From: Roseateles sp. SL47
GTDB taxonomy: Bacteria > Pseudomonadota > Gammaproteobacteria > Burkholderiales > Burkholderiaceae_C
Direction of reading: 5' to 3'
NCBI RefSeq assembly: GCF_026625885.1
Contig: NZ_CP113068.1
Location: 2,418,001-2,482,000 of the forward strand
Length of the DNA: 64,000 nucleotides
The translations under genes and the position numbers were made by a program. Below the pieces are notes generated by a model. That model did not search any database and was not told the DNA's origin. It saw only the letters and a program-made list of their open reading frames with translations. Positions 51,656 through 60,437 of the stretch are shown here, one piece after another; position 1 is the stretch's first letter, and every line of letters starts with the position of its first letter.

Positions 51656-52801
51656 TTATGCAGCCAGGGGGTGGCGTGGCCCGGACGCCTGACGGACGTC
51701 CTGGAGCGGGATGGCCGGCGACGTCATCGGCGTACGGTTTGGCGAACGTTCCGGCGAACGGTCCTGCGTCAGGACCTGCGCCGGGTCCAGCGTGAGTTGG
51801 CCGAACAGGTCGCGAGGGTCGTCCAGGGCCGGAATCAGCGACACGGGTTGGCCAATGCCCAGTGCCAGCGACTGCTCATTCAGCCAGCGCAGCGTGGAGA
51901 AATCTTCCAGCGCAAAACCCACGGAGTCGAAGACCGTGACCTCGTCCGCCGAGACGCGGCCTGGGGCTTCTCCGCTGAGCACCCGGTGCAGTTCGGTGAC
52001 CATGAAGTCGGCCGGCATCTGCTGCAGGTCGCCTTCGATCCGTGTTTGCGGTTCGAATTCCACCACCACACGGGCGCGGGCCAGCACCTCGGCATGCAGC
52101 TCGGTCTTGCCCGGGCAGTCGCCGCCCACGCCGTTGATGTGCATGCCGGGTTCCAGCATGTCGGGCGTCAGGATGGTGGCGTTGCGTTTGTCGGCGGTGA
52201 CGGTGGTCACGATGTCTGCTCCACGCACGGCCTCGGCGGTGCTGGCGCAGCGCACCAGGCGCAATCCGGGCACCGTGCGCAGATGGCGCTCCAGCTTGTT
52301 GGTGGCGACGGGGTCGATGTCGTAGAGACGGATCTCGGTGATGCCCAGCAGGTGATGGAAGGCCAGGGCCTGGAATTCGCTCTGGGCGCCATTGCCGATC
52401 AGCGCCATCACCCGCGCATCCGGGCTGGCCATGTGCCGGGCGGCCAGGGCCGAGGTGGCGGCGGTGCGCAGCGCCGTGCTGAGCGTCAATTCCGACAGCA
52501 GGGCCGGAGCGCCGGTGTCCACGTCGGCGAGCACGCCGAAAGCCATCACGGTGGGCAGACCCACCTGGTGGTTTTTGGGGTGGCCGTTGACGTATTTGAA
52601 GCTGTAGAGCTGACCGTCGGAGATGGGCATCAGCTCAATCACCCCGTCTTGGGAGTGATGGGCTACACGGGCGCTTTTGTCGAAGGCGGACCATCGACCG
52701 TAATCCCGGGCAATGGCCTGGGCCAGTTGTTCCAGCGTGGTGGCGAGGCTGTGGTGGTGGACGATGCGGGCAACGTCCCGGGGGGTGAGCAGGCGGGTCA
52801 T
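51656..52801 (-). CDS. ornithine cyclodeaminase family protein
   Basis: Probably deaminates ornithine to proline, or acts as a related NAD-dependent amino-acid dehydrogenase. Visible are the substrate part GVIELMPISDGQLYSFKYVNGHP, the Rossmann motif VMALIGNGAQSEFQALAF and DIDPVATNKL, and the HINGVGGDCPGKTEL active-site segment with the key aspartate. The start MTRLLTPRDVARI is at 52801; upstream in-frame codons belong to the promoter. A C-terminal extension after PAQVLTQ is Arg/Pro-rich. It is divergent from an Lrp-type regulator, its likely controller. Confidence 0.88.
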   Translation of the reverse strand: MTRLLTPRDVARIVHHHSLATTLEQLAQAIARDYGRWSAFDKSARVAHHSQDGVIELMPISDGQLYSFKYVNGHPKNHQVGLPTVMAFGVLADVDTGAPALLSELTLSTALRTAATSALAARHMASPDARVMALIGNGAQSEFQALAFHHLLGITEIRLYDIDPVATNKLERHLRTVPGLRLVRCASTAEAVRGADIVTTVTADKRNATILTPDMLEPGMHINGVGGDCPGKTELHAEVLARARVVVEFEPQTRIEGDLQQMPADFMVTELHRVLSGEAPGRVSADEVTVFDSVGFALEDFSTLRWLNEQSLALGIGQPVSLIPALDDPRDLFGQLTLDPAQVLTQDRSPERSPNRTPMTSPAIPLQDVRQASGPRHPLAA

Positions 52802-52893
52802 CGGCAGACACAGGTAGTGGCGATGACTGGATCTTGAAGACGGAGGCTGCCAACCGGAAGGCAGAAACCTGATCAAGAATGCAGATAGATTGC

Positions 52894-52923
52894 GCAAAAC
52901 GTCAGAGCAAAATATCGTTTTGC
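52894..52923. promoter_or_regulatory. candidate Lrp operator between ocd-like gene and lrp-like gene
   Basis: Three related half-sites: GCAAAACG (52894-52901), GCAAAA (52907-52912) and CGTTTTGC (52916-52923). The outer arms are perfect inverted repeats and the inner pair GCAAAA/TTTTGC is also perfect. The AT-rich cluster lies between the two divergent starts, as expected for an autoregulated AsnC-type regulator. Confidence 0.6.
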
Positions 52924-52988
52924 AGGGAACTAGGGGTTAACCCGGGCGCTTGGCGCGCGGACGCCCCAACTTGGGACTACGGCAGCCT

Positions 52989-53414
52989 ATGGACACACTG
53001 GACCACCAACTCATTGCCCTGCTGCGGCAGAACGCGCGCGACAGCATTGCGACGCTGGCGCATAAGCTGAAGGTGTCGCGCGGGACGGTCACCAACCGGC
53101 TGTCCCGGCTGGAATCCAGCGGGCAGATCGTCGGCTACACGGTGCGGCTGCGGGCGGATGTGGCGCCCAAGCAGATCACTGCCTGGATGAGCATCGCCGT
53201 CGAGGGCAACCGCACCCGGGAGGTGGTGGGCATCTTGCTGGGGGAGCCCGGGGTGGTGGGCTTGTTCGACACCAACGGGCGCTGGGATCTGCTGGCAGAA
53301 CTGCGGGCCGACACGCTCAACGAACTCGCCGACATCCTGGAGCGGGTGCGGCTGATCAAGGGCATCGGCGCCACTGAAACCAGCATCCATCTGCAGACCT
53401 ACAAGCTGCCTTGA
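52989..53414 (+). CDS. Lrp/AsnC family transcriptional regulator
   Basis: A 141-residue regulator with an N-terminal winged helix-turn-helix (DHQLIALLRQNARDSIATLAHKLKVSRGTVTNRLSRLE) and a C-terminal RAM-type ligand domain (VVGILLGEPGVVGLFDTNGRWDLLAEL). It responds to an amino acid, here probably ornithine or arginine given the divergent ornithine-cyclodeaminase-like gene. The start at 52989 gives the standard family length. Its 3' end overlaps the convergent gene at 53399 by 16 bases. Confidence 0.92.
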   Translation: MDTLDHQLIALLRQNARDSIATLAHKLKVSRGTVTNRLSRLESSGQIVGYTVRLRADVAPKQITAWMSIAVEGNRTREVVGILLGEPGVVGLFDTNGRWDLLAELRADTLNELADILERVRLIKGIGATETSIHLQTYKLP

Positions 53415-54418
53415 CCGGGGTCTTCCAGCTCGAACTGTCCGTCGCGCAAGATCAGGCGCTGGCGTTGCACCCGAGGATCGGGCCGGGGGCAGCGCCCTTC
53501 GTTGAACCGCAGCACCACCTCCACCCGCGGGCCGAGGCCGGGGCTCAGCACGCTCAGGCCGGTGGCCTGGGGCGCCGCGCCGGAACCGCAGGCGGCCGGT
53601 CCCGGCTTGTCCTTGAACCCTTCATTCAGGGCCAGGCGCAATTGGTCGCCTTGTTCCAGCACCAGGCGTTCACTGCGGCTTTCCCATCCGGCGGCGCTGT
53701 CGGCGCGCCGGCTGCGCAGGGCCCAGCGGTCATCGGCCAACTGCAGCAATTGCAGGTCTTCCGGGCCTGCACCCGGCGCGCCTTCCATCAGCAATGGGCC
53801 GCGTGCCCGCAACTGCCAGCGGCCTCGCTCGTCGGCGGCGAACAGCGCCGCGCCCAGGGCCGGCACGCAGGCGGCGCACTGGAACTGCTCGCGGGGGCCT
53901 GGGGTGAGCTGATAGACCACCATCAGCTTCTCGGTGCTCAGGTCGGTGTAGCGCTGGCGCCAGACCTCGGTGACTGAAGCGCGGATGCTCACGCGCGAGC
54001 CGCCGCCAAAAAAGTCGTTGACCCTGGGATCCTGCCAGACCGCGCCCCCATACAGCAGGCGGCGCGCGGTGGCCATGTCCGGTGGTGGGGCAATGGCCAC
54101 GGGGACCTGGGCGAGGGCGGAGGAGGTCAGGCTGCAGAGGCCGATCGCTGCAATGATGGTGCTGGTGCTGGCTCGGATGAACGAGCAGAAGCCGGTGAGG
54201 GCCTCGCGCGCCGCTCCTGCGACCTTGCCCCTTGGGCTCAGTGGCCGGTGCCCACGCACCAGCGTCTGCCTATCCAGCGCCCCCAATTCCAGCTCGCGCA
54301 GTTCCAGCTCGCGCAGTTCCAGCTCGCGCAGTTGCAGTGCCCGCAGCGCCAGCACATCCAGCGGCCCCGCTGGCTGCCGCTGCTGCAGATGGGTGGGAAG
54401 AAGCTGCAATCGGGTCAT
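53399..54418 (-). CDS. hypothetical exported protein with LRELE repeats near the N-terminus
   Basis: Not recognised. From the ATG at 54418 (MTRLQLLPTHLQQ) the protein begins with a repeated LRELE segment made by 15-bp tandem repeats. At about residues 80-105 comes a hydrophobic signal-like stretch (TIIAAIGLCSLTSSALAQ) followed by a ~235-residue soluble domain with CAAC and a late EVVLRFNEGRCPRP. The real start may lie closer to the signal, in which case the repeats would be untranslated leader. If the long form is right, export would need an unusual N-terminal extension. Confidence 0.55.
   Translation of the reverse strand: MTRLQLLPTHLQQRQPAGPLDVLALRALQLRELELRELELRELELGALDRQTLVRGHRPLSPRGKVAGAAREALTGFCSFIRASTSTIIAAIGLCSLTSSALAQVPVAIAPPPDMATARRLLYGGAVWQDPRVNDFFGGGSRVSIRASVTEVWRQRYTDLSTEKLMVVYQLTPGPREQFQCAACVPALGAALFAADERGRWQLRARGPLLMEGAPGAGPEDLQLLQLADDRWALRSRRADSAAGWESRSERLVLEQGDQLRLALNEGFKDKPGPAACGSGAAPQATGLSVLSPGLGPRVEVVLRFNEGRCPRPDPRVQRQRLILRDGQFELEDPGQGSL
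54287..54346. repeat. 15-bp tandem repeat TTCCAGCTCGCGCAG
   Basis: Three exact copies and one degenerate copy. On the minus strand they keep the frame of the gene at 53399-54418 and encode LRELE units. Confidence 0.9.
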
Positions 54419-54561
54419 CGTGAATGAGGGGTGATGTCTCTCTCTTCTGGACAGTATCGGGCATGGATGGCGGCTCCTGCGAGGGTCAGGCTTCACGGGT
54501 ACAGTGGCAGCCATCTCAAGACGCCAGAGGGCCGGGCATCACCGGCCTTGGAGACGACCGC

Positions 54562-55758
54562 ATGACGGCCCCAGTGATCCGCAGCCTGCTAGAAACCGAT
54601 CTCTACAAGTTCACGATGTGGCAGGCCATGCTGCATCGGCATTCCGAGGCCCAGGCCGAATATCGCTTCGCGTGCCGCAACACCCCCCAATATCCGCTGG
54701 CCGATCTGGTGCAGGATCTTTCTCGCGAGCTGGACCATCTCTGCGCGCTGAGCTTCACCGCCGACGAGCTGGCCTACCTGCGCACGCTGCGGTTCATCAA
54801 GACGGACTTCATCGACTTCCTGCGCATCTTCCGCTTCCAGCGTGATTTCGTTTCCATTTGCGCCGACGGGGACCGCCTCGACATCGTGGTGCGGGGCCCG
54901 CAGGTCCACGTGATGGGCTTTGAGATCTTCCTGCTGGCGATGGTCAACGAGCTGTATTTCCGCCGCTTCGATCCCGTGCCAGCCCTGGCGGAAGGCCGTC
55001 GGCGCCTGCACGACAAGATCGAGCTGCTGCGCAGCTTTGTGCGGGACGAGCCGCCGCGCCGCCATCCCTTCCAGTTCTTTGATTTCGGCCTGCGCCGCCG
55101 CTTCTCGGGCGATTGGCATCGCGAGGTGCTGTCCACGCTGAAGACCAAGCTGCCGACGCAGTTCCGTGGCACCTCCAACGTGCTGCTGGCCAAAGAGCTG
55201 GACCTGGTGCCCATCGGCACCATGGCCCATGAATACCTGCAGAGCTACCAGGCCACCGGCGTGCGCCTGCGGGACCACCAAAAGGCCGCGCTGGAAGACT
55301 GGGTGCAGGAGTACCGGGGCGACCTGGGCATTGCGCTGACCGATGTGATCAGCATGGATGCCTTCCTGGCCGACTTCGACCTGTATTTCGCCAAGCTGTT
55401 CGACGGCCTGCGCCACGACTCCGGTGATCCGGTGGTGTGGGGCGAAAAGGCCCTGGCGCATTACGAGAAGCTGCGCATCGACCCGCACACCAAGCGTCTG
55501 GTGTTCTCGGACGCGCTGGACATGCCCAAGGCCATCTCGCTGTATCGCCACTTCGCGGACCGCACCCAGCTGGGCTTTGGCATCGGCACCAAGCTCAGCA
55601 ACGACATGGGCCTGCAGACGCTGAACATCGTGGTGAAGCTGACGCATGTGGATGGCCAGCCGGTGGCCAAGCTGTCGGACAGCCCCGGCAAGACCATGTG
55701 TGAAGACCAGACCTTCCTGGCCTATCTGCGGCAGGTGTTCAAGGTGCCGGCGGTCTGA
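54562..55758 (+). CDS. pncB: nicotinate phosphoribosyltransferase
   Basis: Salvages nicotinate into nicotinate mononucleotide for NAD synthesis. The N-terminal [44 protein letters not shown] (catalytic histidine) and [18 protein letters not shown] are signature segments, and the end ETFLAYL-type region is present as [13 protein letters not shown]. The length (398) is normal. The ATG at 54562 is chosen because the family begins with this LLETDLYKF lead; the longer frame overlaps the divergent gene's promoter. Confidence 0.95.
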   Translation: MTAPVIRSLLETDLYKFTMWQAMLHRHSEAQAEYRFACRNTPQYPLADLVQDLSRELDHLCALSFTADELAYLRTLRFIKTDFIDFLRIFRFQRDFVSICADGDRLDIVVRGPQVHVMGFEIFLLAMVNELYFRRFDPVPALAEGRRRLHDKIELLRSFVRDEPPRRHPFQFFDFGLRRRFSGDWHREVLSTLKTKLPTQFRGTSNVLLAKELDLVPIGTMAHEYLQSYQATGVRLRDHQKAALEDWVQEYRGDLGIALTDVISMDAFLADFDLYFAKLFDGLRHDSGDPVVWGEKALAHYEKLRIDPHTKRLVFSDALDMPKAISLYRHFADRTQLGFGIGTKLSNDMGLQTLNIVVKLTHVDGQPVAKLSDSPGKTMCEDQTFLAYLRQVFKVPAV

Positions 55759-55779
55759 GCCGGGGCGGCGGCCAGCCGC

Positions 55780-58365
55780 TCAGGGCGCAAGCGCCTTGAG
55801 CCGGTGCTGCGCCGGCCCGGCCAGCAGCGGCGTCGGCTTGCCCAGCACCCAGTCCTCATGCCCGGCCCCGTAGTAGGGCGACAGCGGATGCCCGCTCTGC
55901 CCGCCCGGCATGCTCAGCCAGCCGCGTTCCTCCCGGCCCGGTGACACCACCAGGCGCTCCGATTGGCCAAATGCCGGCCCCGCCACATGGGGCAGGTTGC
56001 TGTCCCCGCTCTGTGGCACCGACGGCATGTCCAGCCAGCGGGACAGCGGCGGAATCGCCTTGGCCAGCACATGCTGGATGTGGCTGGCGTTCACCCGTCC
56101 CCAGGTGGCCGCCTTCAGTGAACCTGGACCGCGCGTGTCCTTGGGCAGGTCCTGGGACATCTCCTTCGCTGCTTCGTCCAGTTGCGCCAGCAGCAGAGCA
56201 TCCCAGTTGGCATGCTCGATGGGCAACAGATGGGCCGGTGTCTCGTCCAGGGCCTGGACCACGGCATATTCAAACTGGTTGCGCCAGCGGATGCGCTGCT
56301 TTGCATCGTCCTGGCGCTCGCCCAGGAAAGGCCGTGTCCACGACACCCACAGCAGGTTCAGCGTGTTCAGCCGGGCGGTCCGCACCAGCCGGTAGGCCGC
56401 CTGGTCCGCATCGGCACGGCCATTCCAGCCGGCCAGCAACTGCGCCAGCTCGGTTCGGTCCGGATGGGCCTTGAGCAAGGCCTGGAAGCGGACCGCCCAG
56501 GTCTTGATGAAGCGGGCCTCGTCATCGAAATGGATCTCGCCGATGCTGGCTTCGTCATGTTTGGGCCGTTCCGCCAGACGGTCGCGGATCTGCTGGCCGC
56601 GCGCGCCGAGGTCAAAACCGCCATCCCCGATCAGCTCGGCCCGGTCCCCACCCAACTGGCGGCTGTTGGCCGTCCACAGCTGGCCCTGCGCGGGCGATAG
56701 CACCTGTGGATATTGATCCGGCGTGAGCCAGGTGTGACGCATGCCGGCCACATCGGTGAAATGACCCTGGCTATTGGCGATGCCGCGCTGGGACCACAAT
56801 CGGCCCGCGATGGTCCAGCCGATCTGGCCGTCTCGGTCCGCCGCCACCAGGTTCTGGTGGGGCATGCCGGCGCGCTGAGCCACGGCCAGCGCATCGCTCA
56901 CATGGCGTGTCTGCAGCATCTCATCCAGCGCCAGGCTGTAGGCCTCGCCTTCATGTGCCACCCAGTGCAGCGCAAACCGGCGCTGGCCTTCGGTGACCAC
57001 CACAGGGGCGCCGGCCAGCTCTTCCACCTTGAAGGGCTGCGCCGTGCCGCCGTGGACCTGCAGGGTCTCGTTGTGGGTGGTCAGCTTCGCATCGGCCGGC
57101 ACTTCCACCCAGTCAAACCACTGGCCATAGGCGTTGGTGAAGCCCCAGGCCACATGGCCATTGCTGCCCACCACCAGCGCCGGAAGGCCGGGCAGGGTGA
57201 CACCTGCCGCGCGCAGGGCGTTGCTGCCCTGGCCGATCTGGAACTGGGCGCGGAACCAGATGCTGGGCACGCCCAGGCCCAGGTGCATGTCGTCGGCCAG
57301 GATGGCGCCGCCATGGTGGGTCCGGCCGCCCGAGACCGCCCAGTTGTTGCTGCCGATCACCGGCGGCGCATCCAGGGCGGCCAGGCGCTCGGTGATCCAG
57401 GTGTCCATCGGGGAGAAGCTGGCTGGGGAGGTTTGCCCCTGAGCGGACGACCCCTGAGCGGACGGCCCATGAGCGGGCGGTTCATGAGCGGGCGGTTCAT
57501 GTGCGGACGGCCCATGTGCGGCCGGCATCCAGGCGGCCTGTGCTTCTTGGGAGGGCTCCGTCGTCGGGGTCGCCCGTACCAACTGGCCACCCGTGGCCAG
57601 GTCCGTGGTGCCGGTGGCACCCTTGCGGCCGGCACGCAGGTCCAGGTCGGCGGGCGTGGGCAGTGGCGCCGCAGGCACCGTGCTGCCATCCAGCGGAGCA
57701 TCCCAGCGGCCGCCGCGTGGATACAGCCATTCATACATCGCATCGCCGGCTTTTTCACGCACGAGGATGCGTTCCAGTCCGGCGTCGTAGCTGCCCGACT
57801 GCAGCATGAAGTACATCTCGCTGATCACCAGCAGCGAGTCCACGGGGGTCCAGTCCTCGGGCGTGGCGCGCAGCAACAGGTATTGCCAACTGCGAACCGG
57901 TAGCGCATGCAAACCGTTATTCACGCCTTCGGTATAGGCCTGCAGCAGGGCGCGCTCGGGGGCGGGCAGGGTGTTGAAGCGCTCCGTCAGACGCGCCCGC
58001 AGCCGGTGGACGCGTCGCTGGCGGTCCCGCTCCAGCGCCTTGGCGCCGAACAGGGCGGACAACTCGCCGGACGCCGAACGGCGGGTCAGGTCCATCTCGA
58101 AGAAGCGTTCCTGGGCGTGTACCCATCCCAGGCCTCGGGCCAGGTCCAGGCGGTTCTGTCCAGCGAGGGTGACAGTCCCGCGTTCGTCGCGGCTGATGTC
58201 CAGAGGGCCGGTGAGGCCGGGGAGGCGGATCTCCCCATCCAGCTGCGGCACGCTGGCACGCACCAGCATCCAGACCGCCAGCACGGCTGCCAGCAGCAAC
58301 ACCAGCACACCGGCCAGGCTGCGGAACACCCAGCGCCGCCAGGGACGCGCCATTGACTTGTTCAT
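55780..58365 (-). CDS. penicillin acylase family amidohydrolase
   Basis: An N-terminal-nucleophile hydrolase that cuts amide bonds such as those of acyl-homoserine lactones or beta-lactam side chains. It has an N-terminal membrane anchor or signal (VFRSLAGVLVLLLAAVLAVWMLV), an alpha chain with WVHAQERFFEMDLTRR, then a spacer, and the beta chain, which would start at the serine of GSNNWAVSGG (about residue 339). Also visible are the oxyanion segment HLGLGVPSIWFRAQF and VVGSNGHVAWGFTNAYGQWFDW. The spacer holds a 15-bp tandem repeat. The length (861) is typical. Confidence 0.9.
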   Translation of the reverse strand: MNKSMARPWRRWVFRSLAGVLVLLLAAVLAVWMLVRASVPQLDGEIRLPGLTGPLDISRDERGTVTLAGQNRLDLARGLGWVHAQERFFEMDLTRRSASGELSALFGAKALERDRQRRVHRLRARLTERFNTLPAPERALLQAYTEGVNNGLHALPVRSWQYLLLRATPEDWTPVDSLLVISEMYFMLQSGSYDAGLERILVREKAGDAMYEWLYPRGGRWDAPLDGSTVPAAPLPTPADLDLRAGRKGATGTTDLATGGQLVRATPTTEPSQEAQAAWMPAAHGPSAHEPPAHEPPAHGPSAQGSSAQGQTSPASFSPMDTWITERLAALDAPPVIGSNNWAVSGGRTHHGGAILADDMHLGLGVPSIWFRAQFQIGQGSNALRAAGVTLPGLPALVVGSNGHVAWGFTNAYGQWFDWVEVPADAKLTTHNETLQVHGGTAQPFKVEELAGAPVVVTEGQRRFALHWVAHEGEAYSLALDEMLQTRHVSDALAVAQRAGMPHQNLVAADRDGQIGWTIAGRLWSQRGIANSQGHFTDVAGMRHTWLTPDQYPQVLSPAQGQLWTANSRQLGGDRAELIGDGGFDLGARGQQIRDRLAERPKHDEASIGEIHFDDEARFIKTWAVRFQALLKAHPDRTELAQLLAGWNGRADADQAAYRLVRTARLNTLNLLWVSWTRPFLGERQDDAKQRIRWRNQFEYAVVQALDETPAHLLPIEHANWDALLLAQLDEAAKEMSQDLPKDTRGPGSLKAATWGRVNASHIQHVLAKAIPPLSRWLDMPSVPQSGDSNLPHVAGPAFGQSERLVVSPGREERGWLSMPGGQSGHPLSPYYGAGHEDWVLGKPTPLLAGPAQHRLKALAP
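57441..57530. repeat. 15-bp tandem repeat in the penicillin acylase spacer
   Basis: About six head-to-tail units of GAGCGGACGGCCCAT-like sequence, in frame with the acylase gene (minus strand), giving PPAHEPPAHGPSAQG-like repeats. They lie just before the self-cleavage serine. Confidence 0.85.
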
Positions 58366-58491
58366 GAACTCACTTCCTCGGATGGGTTGGGCCCGGCATG
58401 GTTGCTGTTGAGAACGGCATGACGGACCGGGATTGTGCCCGCGGCCGACACCTCACATTCCGCACACAGGGCTCCCCTAGAATCGCGCGCC

Positions 58492-59454
58492 ATGTCTTCA
58501 GTCTCTGTCGAGTCCGGCCAGCGCCGGCGGTGGCTGCGCGGGCTTGCCGCGCTGTGCGTGTCGGGCCTGTCGGCCTGTTCGGTGATGACCCCGGCCCCAA
58601 CGCCCACACCGGCGCCGGTGGCGCCACCGCCCGTGGAAGCCGAGTTGCCGGCGCCGATCACCCCCAAGCCGCCCCCCAAGCCGCCACGCATCGGCCTGGC
58701 CCTGGGCGGGGGAGCCGCCCGCGGGTTTGCGCATGTTGGTGTCATCCAGGTGCTGGAGGAGCAAGGCATCAAGGTGGACCTGGTGGCCGGCACCTCGGCG
58801 GGCAGTCTGGTGGGGGCCTTGTACGCCTCCGGTCGGAACGGCAAGGAACTGGCCACGCTGGCCGAGACCATGGACGAAGGCGCCATCACTGACTGGACCT
58901 TCCCGATGCGCGGCCTCATCCGCGGCGAGGCGCTCGCGCGGTTCATCCGCGAGAAAACGGGCAACCGCAATATTGAACAACTGCCGATTCCGCTGGGCAT
59001 CGTGGCGACCGACCTGGGCGATGGCACGGCCATCATGTTCCGTCAGGGCGATGTGGGCACGGCCGTGCGGGCGTCGAGCGCAGTGCCGGCGGTGTTCCAG
59101 CCGGTGAAGATCGGCACTCGTGAATATGTCGATGGCGGTCTGGTGGCGCCGGTGCCGGTGCGTTTTGCCCGGCAGATGGGCGCGGATCTTGTGATTGCGG
59201 TGGACATCAGCGAGGCGCCGGATCCCAAGGTGCCCGGTGACGCCGTGCGGATGCTGCTGCAAACCTTCTCCATCATGGGCCGGTCCATCAGCCAATATGA
59301 GCTGAAGGAGGCGGATGTGGTGCTGCGCCCGCGTCTGGAGGGTGTGAGCGGGTCGGACTTCACCGTGCGCCGCCGGGCCATCCAGGTGGGGCGAGACGCG
59401 GCGACGGCGATGCTGCCGCAGATCCGTCGGGCGATTGCGGCCAAGACCCGCTGA
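58492..59454 (+). CDS. patatin-like phospholipase, probable lipoprotein
   Basis: Likely a lipid acyl hydrolase anchored in the membrane. The signal peptide ends in a lipobox LSAC (C29), followed by a Pro-rich tether (residues 30-65). The patatin core has the oxyanion loop LGGGAARGFAHVG, the nucleophile GTSAGS (S102), and the DGG box in EYVDGGLVAP. Relatives of the RssA/NTE type have the same layout. The start at 58492 is the one that gives the lipoprotein signal. It is divergent from the acylase gene; the two share a promoter region of ~125 bases. Confidence 0.9.
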   Translation: MSSVSVESGQRRRWLRGLAALCVSGLSACSVMTPAPTPTPAPVAPPPVEAELPAPITPKPPPKPPRIGLALGGGAARGFAHVGVIQVLEEQGIKVDLVAGTSAGSLVGALYASGRNGKELATLAETMDEGAITDWTFPMRGLIRGEALARFIREKTGNRNIEQLPIPLGIVATDLGDGTAIMFRQGDVGTAVRASSAVPAVFQPVKIGTREYVDGGLVAPVPVRFARQMGADLVIAVDISEAPDPKVPGDAVRMLLQTFSIMGRSISQYELKEADVVLRPRLEGVSGSDFTVRRRAIQVGRDAATAMLPQIRRAIAAKTR

Positions 59455-59500
59455 CTCCGCTGACTCCGCTGACCCCGCTGACTCCGCTGATCCCGCTGAC
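59451..59500. repeat. 9-bp tandem repeat CTGACTCCG after the patatin gene
   Basis: Five to six copies of CTGA(C/T)(T/C)CCG. The first unit contains the stop codon of the patatin gene. Confidence 0.9.
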
Positions 59501-59647
59501 GGCAAGCAATGCGCTCGCGGTGCGGCGCGGGCTGAGGGCGTTCCAGCCTTTCAAAGCTGCAAGGCCGGGTGGTTCACGCCTGCCTGGGCGGCCAGCGGGT
59601 GGCATCCATGCTGCTGGCCCGCCCTGGGGTCGTCGTGTTCCCAGGCC

Positions 59648-60211
59648 CTAAAGCCGTTCGCCCCGGGCCGAGGCTTCGATCAGCCGGTTCAATCGGGTGA
59701 TCTGGGTGTCGGCCTTTTTGGCGCTCAGCACATGCCAGATGCTGCTGCGCTGATAACTCGGCGCCTGCGCGCGAAAAAACTCCCAGGCAGCCGGATGGTG
59801 ACGGAAGGCCACTTCCTGGGCGGGGGTGAACTCCACCTCGTCCTGCTCATGCGAATACACGCGGGAGCGTGCGTCGCTGCGGGCTTCAAAAGCGGCCAGA
59901 CCGGCCTCGCGCACCCGTCCTTCCTTGATCAGCGCTTCCATCCTGGCGATGTTGACGGCGCTCCAGATGGAGTTCGCCTTACGCGGGCTGAAGCGGATCT
60001 TGTAGGACTTGTCATCGATGCGGGTGCGGACCCCATCGATCCATCCATGGCACAAGGCTTCGTCCACTGACTCCGGCCAGTCCAGGCTCGGCAAGCCGCT
60101 GCCCCGTTTGTAGAAACCCACCACCAGGTCGGTCGCGGTGGATGCATGTTGGTCCAGCCAGTCACGGAAATCCGCTGCGGTCGGGAAGAAGTGAGGGGTG
60201 CGAGTGGCCAT
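59648..60211 (-). CDS. YdeI/OmpD-associated family protein
   Basis: A 187-residue cytosolic protein with the family pattern ATRTPHFFPTAADFRDWLD, DLVVGFYKRGSGLPSLDWPESVDEALCHGWIDGV, IRFSPRKANSIWSAVN and the C-terminal helical WEFFRAQAPSYQRSSIWHVL. The biochemical role is unknown; E. coli YdeI has been linked to stress. The ATG at 60211 is the family start; frames further upstream are not supported. It is divergent from the TetR gene. Confidence 0.88.
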   Translation of the reverse strand: MATRTPHFFPTAADFRDWLDQHASTATDLVVGFYKRGSGLPSLDWPESVDEALCHGWIDGVRTRIDDKSYKIRFSPRKANSIWSAVNIARMEALIKEGRVREAGLAAFEARSDARSRVYSHEQDEVEFTPAQEVAFRHHPAAWEFFRAQAPSYQRSSIWHVLSAKKADTQITRLNRLIEASARGERL

Positions 60212-60307
60212 GGCCCGCAAGTATGCGCTGTTGGGCCGGGGTGGATCACCGATTGCCCACTGGAAGTTGCGCATGCGTGACTCGGGTATGCCGACTGCCA
60301 GCGGTGT

Positions 60308-60319
60308 CGTACATGTACG
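60308..60319. promoter_or_regulatory. 12-bp perfect palindrome CGTACATGTACG
   Basis: A self-complementary site between the YdeI-like gene and the TetR-type regulator, which are divergent. Its position suits an operator of the regulator, possibly controlling both genes. Confidence 0.5.
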
Positions 60320-60437
60320 GACGGAGTTTCCTCGGTGCTGAAGGCCGCCCAACCAAGGGTTGTTGAGGATTCAAAGCGGTCTTTCCATCGGGTTAACGTA
60401 CAGCGACACTAAATCTGTCATCGAGTAGGCAGCATTT

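Noticed and set aside
57441..57530. CRISPR array
   Set aside because: Units are 15 bp, contiguous and in frame within a gene, with no spacers.
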